This document shows, in pieces, positions 59,249-64,000 of a stretch of DNA of 64,000 nucleotides. Every line of letters begins with the position of its first letter. Within the stretch, counting starts at the first letter, position 1. Made by a program: the position numbers and the translations under genes. Under the pieces are notes generated by a model. It saw only the letters and a list, made by a program, of their open reading frames with translations. It made no database searches and was not told the origin of the DNA. Source of the DNA: Desulfobacteraceae bacterium (lineage in GTDB: Bacteria > Desulfobacterota > DSM-4660 > Desulfatiglandales > B25-G16); contig JAUWNK010000001.1 of assembly GCA_030612685.1 (NCBI GenBank), positions 58,953 to 122,952 on the forward strand. The letters run 5' to 3'.

Positions 59249-60267
59249 TGAAGGAAAAAAAGATTAAGATTGGTGTTGTGGGAGGAGGCAGTTGGGGCAC
59301 AACTTTAGCTAACCACATGGCCCTTAAGGGGCTTGATGTGGATTTATGGATCAGGGAAGAGGATGTATATTATCAGATTAAGGAAAAAAGGATAAATGAG
59401 ACATTTTTACCAGGAATTAAGCTTTCCAACGGAATAAGACCTGTTCAATCATTTAGGGAGGTAACTAACGAGAAAGATCTTTTGTTGATCGTTGTGCCTT
59501 CCCATTTTTTCAGGGATATCTTAACCAAATTGTCTCCTTTTCTTTCTTCTTCAACCCCTCTCGTAGTAGGGACAAAGGGTATAGAGAATGAAACCCTTAT
59601 GACTATGTCTCAGGTAGTTACATCAGTATTGCCCGGGGATTGGAGCGATAACTTTGTATGCCTTTCTGGCCCAAGCTTTGCTCGAGAGGTCTGCGAGAAA
59701 CACCCAACAGCTGTAACCCTTGCATCCAGAAATGAAAAACTGGCTAAATATTTGCAGGAGTTATTTTCTACTGACTACTTCAGGGTTTATACAACCCAAG
59801 ATGTGATAGGCGTGGAGCTTGGGGGGGCATTGAAGAATGTAATAGCCATTGCTGCAGGTGCAGCAGACGGTTTAGGGTTTGGCTATAATGCAAGAGCAGC
59901 CTTGCTAACAAGAGGTTTGGCCGAAATAACCAGGCTCGGAGTTTCTATGGGGGCGAAACCGTTAACATTTGCAGGGCTAACAGGCATAGGTGACCTTATT
60001 TTAACCTGTACCGGTGATCTTAGCAGAAACAGGATGGTAGGGTTAAAGATCGCCAAGGGTATTCCTGTTGAGGAGATTGTTTCTAACATGAAGATGGTTG
60101 CCGAGGGGATAAAGACATCTATGTCTGCCTATAATTTAGCAAAGAAGATGGGCATAGAGATGCCTATTACAACAGAGGTTTACAATGTTGTTTACAAGGG
60201 AAAGGACCCAAGGAAGGCTGTTAAAGATTTAATGACAAGGCGGCTCAAGGTTGAGATTGAACATTAG
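59248..60267 (+). CDS. gpsA: NAD(P)-dependent glycerol-3-phosphate dehydrogenase
   Basis: GpsA makes sn-glycerol 3-phosphate for phospholipids. The 339-residue protein has the dinucleotide motif VVGGGSWGTTLANHMALKG (about 9-27), the substrate region LSGPSFAREV (about 148-157), the catalytic lysine in GVELGGALKNVIAIAAGAAD (about 190-209), and FAGLTGIGDLILTCTGDLSR. The start is GTG at 59248 and overlaps the gyrA stop by one base (TAGTG), so it is translationally coupled to gyrA. Confidence 0.96.
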   Translation: MKEKKIKIGVVGGGSWGTTLANHMALKGLDVDLWIREEDVYYQIKEKRINETFLPGIKLSNGIRPVQSFREVTNEKDLLLIVVPSHFFRDILTKLSPFLSSSTPLVVGTKGIENETLMTMSQVVTSVLPGDWSDNFVCLSGPSFAREVCEKHPTAVTLASRNEKLAKYLQELFSTDYFRVYTTQDVIGVELGGALKNVIAIAAGAADGLGFGYNARAALLTRGLAEITRLGVSMGAKPLTFAGLTGIGDLILTCTGDLSRNRMVGLKIAKGIPVEEIVSNMKMVAEGIKTSMSAYNLAKKMGIEMPITTEVYNVVYKGKDPRKAVKDLMTRRLKVEIEH

Positions 60268-60296
60268 GTTGTCCTGAAACGTATGTCTTTTTAGGA

Positions 60297-60470
60297 ATGT
60301 CAATTGTGCAGAAATTAAATGAGAGTCCTCTACCGGAAATAGTTCGTGGTAGATTGCCGGACTCCCTTTTTATAAAGAATATTTATTACTTTCCCTTGAT
60401 TAAGTCAACCAATGACTATGCCAAGGAACTGGCTCAGCAAGGAGAGGCAGAAGGAACAATAGGTAAATAA
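60297..60470 (+). pseudogene. birA: Truncated biotin protein ligase (N-terminal remnant)
   Basis: The 57 codons read MSIVQKLNESPLPEIVRGRL to begin and then FPLIKSTNDYAKELAQQGEA and EGTIGK before a stop. The STNDxAKELAxxGxxEGT segment is the opening of the BirA catalytic domain. The stop falls where the invariant ADxQTxGRGR biotin-binding loop should come. The rest of the enzyme (about 200 residues) is absent from the following DNA. It sits 29 bp after gpsA, so it is probably the left-over end of a deletion or insertion that also brought the toxin-antitoxin genes. Confidence 0.72.
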
Positions 60471-60647
60471 TTAAATTGATAACAAGCTCCTTGTTGATGG
60501 CGTAGCATAGGAGGAAGTTGGCTGGCCAGTATTCCATTGCTCCATAGCCTAGCTCAGGCTTGGCTTGGAAAACATGAATACCGCGGATTTAGCTGCCAAA
60601 ACATTCCAATGTTTAACTATGAGCTTTTTCTCCTACTTATTCAGATA

Positions 60648-60676
60648 TTGACAAAAATAATTTCTTTAGTTATACT
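60648..60676 (+). promoter_or_regulatory. Consensus sigma-70 promoter of the AbrB/PIN operon
   Basis: TTGACA (60648-60653), a 17 bp spacer, TATACT (60671-60676). It ends 40 bp before the antitoxin start. It is the best-matched promoter I found in the window. Autoregulation by the AbrB-type antitoxin over this site would be usual. Confidence 0.75.
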
Positions 60677-60716
60677 TCTTTAAATAAGTTAATCTTAAAA
60701 ATAAAGGATAAACCAT

Positions 60717-60968
60717 ATGCCGGTTGTTAAAACTCATGCAAAAGGACAGATCATTATACCCAAGGAAATCAGAGATAACTTAGGGATAAGACCGGGGAAA
60801 GCACTATCTGTAAAGCTTGTATATGATCACGTGGAAATCAGACCCCTCCCTGATGATCCTATTGAATTTCTTACCGGTATCTTTAAAGATTACCCTGCAT
60901 CCATGTCTGCTGAACTCTTAGAGGAAAGAAAAAAAGATGACAAAACCGATGAAAACAATCCTCTTTGA
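60717..60968 (+). CDS. AbrB/SpoVT-type antitoxin
   Basis: This is an 83-residue DNA-binding antitoxin. The swapped-hairpin AbrB domain is VKTHAKGQIIIPKEIRDNLG (about 4-23) followed by IRPGKALSVKLVYDHVEIRP. The C-terminal part (about 50-83) is charged and would wrap the toxin. Its 3' end overlaps the PIN gene by 32 bp (or 20 bp if the later PIN start is used), the usual arrangement of such pairs. A perfect-spacing promoter lies upstream, and AAAGGAT serves as the ribosome-binding site. Confidence 0.88.
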   Translation: MPVVKTHAKGQIIIPKEIRDNLGIRPGKALSVKLVYDHVEIRPLPDDPIEFLTGIFKDYPASMSAELLEERKKDDKTDENNPL

Positions 60969-61347
60969 TTCCCACCCAATTTTGAAATGGACACAGAAGG
61001 AGGCTGGGTATAAGAAAGTTAAATCATTTATAGTGGCTTGCCGTGACAAATCAATGACAGGATATATGAATCAGATTAATCTTGGCGAGGTCTATTATAA
61101 GGCCATCAGGGCAGTGGGAATCGACATGGCAAGAAATTTTTTGGAAAATTTCCTTCGATTGCCTATCAATATCATCTTACCTGACACTGAGCTAATATGG
61201 AAAGCTTCTGAAATCAAGGCCGACTATTCCATCTCTTATGCAGATTGTTTTGCTGCAGCAACTGCTATGAAACACAGGGCAACCATTCTCACAGGCGATC
61301 CAGAGTTCAAAAAGGTAGAAAAAATCGTTACAGTAGAATGGGTCTAA
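60937..61347 (+). CDS. PIN-domain ribonuclease toxin (VapC-like)
   Basis: This 136-residue PIN nuclease has the four acidic positions in place: Asp in ILFDSHPILKW (about residue 11), Glu in INLGEVYYKA (about 50), Asp in ISYADCFAAATA (about 104), and Asp in ILTGDPEF (about 122). These bind Mg2+ and cut RNA, often tRNA. An alternative ATG four codons later (60949) would give a shorter overlap with the antitoxin. It is the second gene of a two-gene toxin-antitoxin operon placed beside a broken birA. Confidence 0.88.
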   Translation: MTKPMKTILFDSHPILKWTQKEAGYKKVKSFIVACRDKSMTGYMNQINLGEVYYKAIRAVGIDMARNFLENFLRLPINIILPDTELIWKASEIKADYSISYADCFAAATAMKHRATILTGDPEFKKVEKIVTVEWV

Positions 61348-61392
61348 AAAATGATTTAATCTTTAACCTTTGGCCTTTTGCCTTCTTCTTTG

Positions 61393-62628
61393 TTAAAATA
61401 AATATATCTGGTGGCTGTCTGGGTTTTTGCCAAAGAAGGTAACATCATCAATCTTTTCCACCTTTGGTCCCCGGCAGAGTGTATAAATTGTTCGCTCTAT
61501 ACCTATACCCCCGCCATATGTATCAGGGAATGTTGATCTTCCTGTATCATCTTTCATGGAGACTGCTAACAAAAACGGCCCGTAGCCACCGAGTTGATTG
61601 ATGTTTTCGATATTTCCTTCTTCTATAATGGGTTTTTCAGGGATGACTTTGTTATCCAGGAGCCTTTCCACGATTGTCTCATAAAGCCATTCTCTTAGGG
61701 CCCCGGAAAGGAGCTCCCTGGCCTCGGTCTGCTCGCCGGTGTCCCGGATAATGCTTTTAGCGCACATATCATAGTTGTAGACCATGTCAGAGGTCACCTC
61801 ACTTAATTGTATCTTTCCATCGGGTTTCAGGTAAGGATATATAAGGTCATAATTCTCCCTTGGGATGCCGGTAATCCAGAAAAATTGTGATGATGTCTCC
61901 TTTCCTACCCCTATTTCATATCCTTTGGGCCCATATTTCTTTTTTGATTGATCATAGGCGAATGTCGGAAATGGCTGCTTTGGGATTTCTATGGCAACCC
62001 CGAGTTCCTTTAACTCATCTTTATTTTTTTCCACAACCTTTGCCATGCTGTGAATCAACATCCTTTCAAAGAGGTCTTTGGCAGTGGCCATATCCTCTTC
62101 GAGGACCTCTTTAACCTTATCTGGTTTATAGAGATATGTCTCAAGATCAATGCCTCGATTTCTCCTGAGCTCTATATCCATCTGGCTGAAGTCAATGATA
62201 TATTTTCCTCTCTGGACCCTGTCAGGACTCTCTACCTCGAGCCTGATATTAGGGGAGTCAACGAATATTCCCTTTATCTTCGGATGATGGCAGGCCAGAA
62301 ATTTGGAATAGATCATGCTGTGGGTCAAAACATAATGAAGACCTTTATAGGTTATAGATGGAACATGCTCTACATCGTGGGCCAGCGGGTCTGTAACCGG
62401 ACTTAACTGAACCCTTTCAAGATTAAAAAGACCTTCATCAGTGAGGAATTGGTGCATAGATGTCACAAATGTAGTTCTGATGGACATGGCAGCAAGAAGG
62501 GTATCCCCCATCCACTTCTGAAAGTAATATTTTTCCAAATATTCCTTAAGGCTCGAGCCACCCTCCTTTAGGGCGGCCTGAAAGCCAAACAAGGCATCGC
62601 CAATTTCTGTTGCTACGTCATCTTTCAT
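61393..62628 (-). CDS. Asparagine-synthetase-like class II synthetase-fold protein
   Basis: This 411-residue protein resembles the asparagine synthetase related to AsnRS/AspRS (AS-AR type, first described in archaea): a class II aminoacyl-tRNA synthetase core with no anticodon-binding domain. It shows LSPVTDPLAHDVEHVPSITY (about 75-94), LTHSMIYSKFLACHHPKIKG, and motif 3 YGGGIGIERTIYTL (about 371-384) with the ATP-binding arginine. The predicted reaction is aspartate + ammonia + ATP to asparagine. A tRNA-independent role is inferred from domain absence. It ends 45 bp from the convergent PIN gene and follows the glutamine synthetase gene, so the two ammonia-assimilating genes lie together. Confidence 0.66.
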   Translation of the reverse strand: MKDDVATEIGDALFGFQAALKEGGSSLKEYLEKYYFQKWMGDTLLAAMSIRTTFVTSMHQFLTDEGLFNLERVQLSPVTDPLAHDVEHVPSITYKGLHYVLTHSMIYSKFLACHHPKIKGIFVDSPNIRLEVESPDRVQRGKYIIDFSQMDIELRRNRGIDLETYLYKPDKVKEVLEEDMATAKDLFERMLIHSMAKVVEKNKDELKELGVAIEIPKQPFPTFAYDQSKKKYGPKGYEIGVGKETSSQFFWITGIPRENYDLIYPYLKPDGKIQLSEVTSDMVYNYDMCAKSIIRDTGEQTEARELLSGALREWLYETIVERLLDNKVIPEKPIIEEGNIENINQLGGYGPFLLAVSMKDDTGRSTFPDTYGGGIGIERTIYTLCRGPKVEKIDDVTFFGKNPDSHQIYLF

Positions 62629-62699
62629 TTTTTTTCTCCCTCAAGTCTAAGATGCTGTCCAAGAATACGTCTTCATGTCATTTCGACCCCTTCGCTTCT

Positions 62700-62848
62700 G
62701 TCATTCCGAGCGACCTGTCTGCGTGCGGTCACGCACAGGCAGGAGCGAGGAATCCAAGTCTTTACGCTCAGGGTAGGCTCCGGGAGAAATCTAAAACTTA
62801 CGTATTTTCAATGCAATAAGATTTCTCGCTACGCTCGAAATGACAACT
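62700..62848. repeat. CATTCCGAG-type REP split by a GC-rich hairpin
   Basis: The left arm starts GTCATTCCGAGCGA (62700-62713), then a 30 bp palindrome (62714-62743, CCTGTCTGCGTG...CACGCACAGGCAGG), then AGCGAGGAATCC resumes the arm. The right arm is AGATTTCTCGCTACGCTCGA then AATGACA (to 62848). Confidence 0.7.
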
Positions 62849-63020
62849 TTGGTGAGTTCTCGGACAGGCTCCTAGGTAAAATGGTTGATAAGTTGGATAG
62901 TAAAGCAAGAGTTCATCTATCAGATGTCCGCTTTCATTAAAGATAAAGGGCAGGTGTTTGTTGTACTTGTTGCTGGATGCTAGATGCTTTCCTCAATTCA
63001 CAATCCAGAATCCAGTATCC

Positions 63021-63070
63021 CTTGACTTTAGGCACTTATAACTTTAGCTCACTTTAAACCTTAAGTGCTT
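63021..63070. repeat. GTGCCTAAAG-family palindrome
   Basis: CTTGACTTTAGGCACTTATA, then ACTTTAGCTCACTTTAAACC and TTAAGTGCTT. It lies just after the glnA stop. Confidence 0.6.
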
Positions 63071-63100
63071 GCTGATGGCTGTTTGTTGACCGCTGAACAC

Positions 63101-64000
63101 TTAAAGTATCGGTAGATATTTTTCAATCTCAAACTGGCTTACATGAACCCTATACCTATCCCATTCAATTTTTTTATTGGCTATGAACTTATTAAAAATG
63201 TGATCACCCAGGGTCTGGCGCACCAGCTCGCTCTCTTCCACCTCTTGAAGTGCTTCAAATAGATTTCCTGGCAAAGACTCAATCCCAGCTTGTTCCCGCG
63301 CCCCCTCATCCATCTCGTAGATATCTTCCTCTATCGGCTCCGGGAGGGGATACTTCTCCTCAACCCCCTTTAGTCCCGCAGCCAGCATAACTGCAAATGC
63401 TAAATAAGGATTGCAGGCAGGGTCAGGGGATCTGAACTCAATCCTCGTGGCCTGCTCCTTGCCTGGTTTATACATAGGCACCCTAATCATTGCCGAGCGG
63501 TTGCGCCTGGCCCAGGAAATATATACAGGCGCCTCGTAGCCGGGGACCAACCTTTTGTAAGAGTTTACCCACTGGTTGGTTACTGCGGTTACCTCTCTTG
63601 CATGCTTCATGATACCGGCAATATAAGACTTTGCTATTGCTGAAAGATGATACTCGTCCTGGGGATCGTAAAAGGCATTTATATCGCCCTTAAACAGAGA
63701 TTGATGCACATGCATACCACTGCCATTTTGGCCAAAAATCGGTTTTGGCATGAACGTGGCATAATAACCTTTGCTCAATGCTATCTCCTTCACGGCTATT
63801 CTATAGGTCATGGTCTTGTCAGCCATGGCAAGTGCCTCATCATATCTGAGGTCAATCTCATGTTGACTGGGGGCAACCTCATGGTGGCTGTATTCCACCC
63901 GTATACCCATGTCCTGGAGGGCAAAGATAATTTCTCTTCTCAAATCCCCGCCCATGTCTAATGGTCGGTTGTCAAAATATCCACCCTTGTCAACAGGCTT
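63101..64000 (-). CDS. glnA: Glutamine synthetase type I, C-terminal part (runs off the right edge)
   Basis: GlnA makes glutamine from glutamate and ammonia. About 299 codons are present, entering from the edge as KPVDKGGYFDNRPLD. Motifs: VEYSHHEVAPSQHEIDLRYD (metal and ammonia site), MPKPIFGQNGSGMHVHQSLF, NRSAMIRVPMY and ATRIEFRSPDPACNPYLAFA (ATP and glutamate). The C-terminal region lacks the KNLYDLPP adenylylation loop of the enterobacterial GSI-beta and instead has EDIYEMDEGAREQAGIESLP, which is the GSI-alpha pattern. Regulation is therefore probably by feedback or protein partners and not by adenylylation. The N-terminal third lies outside the window. Confidence 0.95.
   Translation of the reverse strand, partial: KPVDKGGYFDNRPLDMGGDLRREIIFALQDMGIRVEYSHHEVAPSQHEIDLRYDEALAMADKTMTYRIAVKEIALSKGYYATFMPKPIFGQNGSGMHVHQSLFKGDINAFYDPQDEYHLSAIAKSYIAGIMKHAREVTAVTNQWVNSYKRLVPGYEAPVYISWARRNRSAMIRVPMYKPGKEQATRIEFRSPDPACNPYLAFAVMLAAGLKGVEEKYPLPEPIEEDIYEMDEGAREQAGIESLPGNLFEALQEVEESELVRQTLGDHIFNKFIANKKIEWDRYRVHVSQFEIEKYLPIL

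Larger units (their letters stand above)
60268..60716. other. 449 bp gap with a birA remnant and a strong promoter
   Basis: It holds a truncated biotin-ligase start (60297-60470), an unassigned stretch (60471-60640) and the consensus promoter of the toxin-antitoxin pair (60648-60676). Confidence 0.5.
62629..63100. other. 472 bp repeat-rich gap between glnA and the AsnA-like gene
   Basis: It contains a CATTCCGAG-type REP with a nested hairpin (62700-62848), degenerate CAATCCAGAATCCAGTATCC filler (about 63000-63020) and a GTGCCTAAAG-family palindrome (63021-63070). No gene is seen. Confidence 0.6.

Overview
The window is about 64 kb of low-GC bacterial chromosome from an anaerobe. My best guess is Desulfobacterota (former Deltaproteobacteria) or a close relative, with moderate confidence. 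The reasons are: the gene order rpmH-rnpA-yidD-yidC-jag-mnmE; a GyrB with the long C-terminal insertion common in proteobacteria; a 6S-like RNA directly downstream of zapA; RNase Y; a four-subunit-type 2-oxoacid:ferredoxin oxidoreductase; and a Thi4-type (oxygen-avoiding) thiazole synthase. It also carries a complete archaeal/vacuolar-type ATPase. No F-type ATPase genes are present in the window.

Layout. 1-6.2 kb: 5' part of ileS (leftward), then thi4-thiE-mgtE (rightward) and a convergent patatin-like lipase. 6.4-12.5 kb: leftward pyruvate/2-oxoacid:ferredoxin oxidoreductase cluster (porG, a GltD-like flavoprotein fused to a PorD ferredoxin, porA, porB, a double-ACT protein), pulled apart by short repeats and followed by a porB relic. 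13.4-17.1 kb: ArsA/Get3-like ATPase, small acidic protein and four-helix membrane protein, then cstA. 17.4-29.98 kb: DUF2784-type protein, purA, PAC2 protein, DegT aminotransferase, then an envelope/division block (YibQ-like deacetylase, ctpA, envC-like, ftsX, ftsE), rny, 6S RNA, zapA and a zapB-like gene. 30.4-40.2 kb: A/V-ATPase operon H-I-K-E-C-F-A-B-D plus bactofilin. 40.3-46.1 kb: rodA, mrdA, mreD, mreC, mreB. All of this reads leftward. From 46.36 to 60.27 kb everything reads rightward: rpmH, rnpA, yidD, yidC, jag, mnmE, an acyl-CoA dehydrogenase, dnaN, gyrB, gyrA, gpsA. This strand switch, with dnaN and gyrBA nearby, suggests an origin-proximal region, although dnaA and recF are absent. 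60.3-64 kb: a birA remnant, an AbrB/PIN toxin-antitoxin pair with a consensus promoter, an AsnA-like class II synthetase-fold enzyme, and the 3' two-thirds of a type I glutamine synthetase.

How the genes work together. The left half is central anaerobic metabolism (oxoacid oxidation to acyl-CoA and reduced ferredoxin/NADPH, peptide/carbon uptake, thiamine for the TPP enzyme). The middle is an elongation and division toolkit (Mre/Rod/PBP2, bactofilin, FtsEX-EnvC, ZapA/B) physically joined to the ATPase. The c-ring protein carries the ligand set of sodium-binding NtpK, so the ATPase is probably sodium-coupled. The right half is replication and membrane-protein insertion.

The most striking non-coding signal is the density of short dispersed palindromic elements: at least seven families, several copies nested inside one another. 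They fill nearly every intergenic gap over 200 bp and have stretched operons that are normally compact. I did not find a CRISPR array, phage, tRNA or rRNA gene. The least-described protein module is the ArsA-like/96-residue/four-helix trio at 13.4-15.1 kb.
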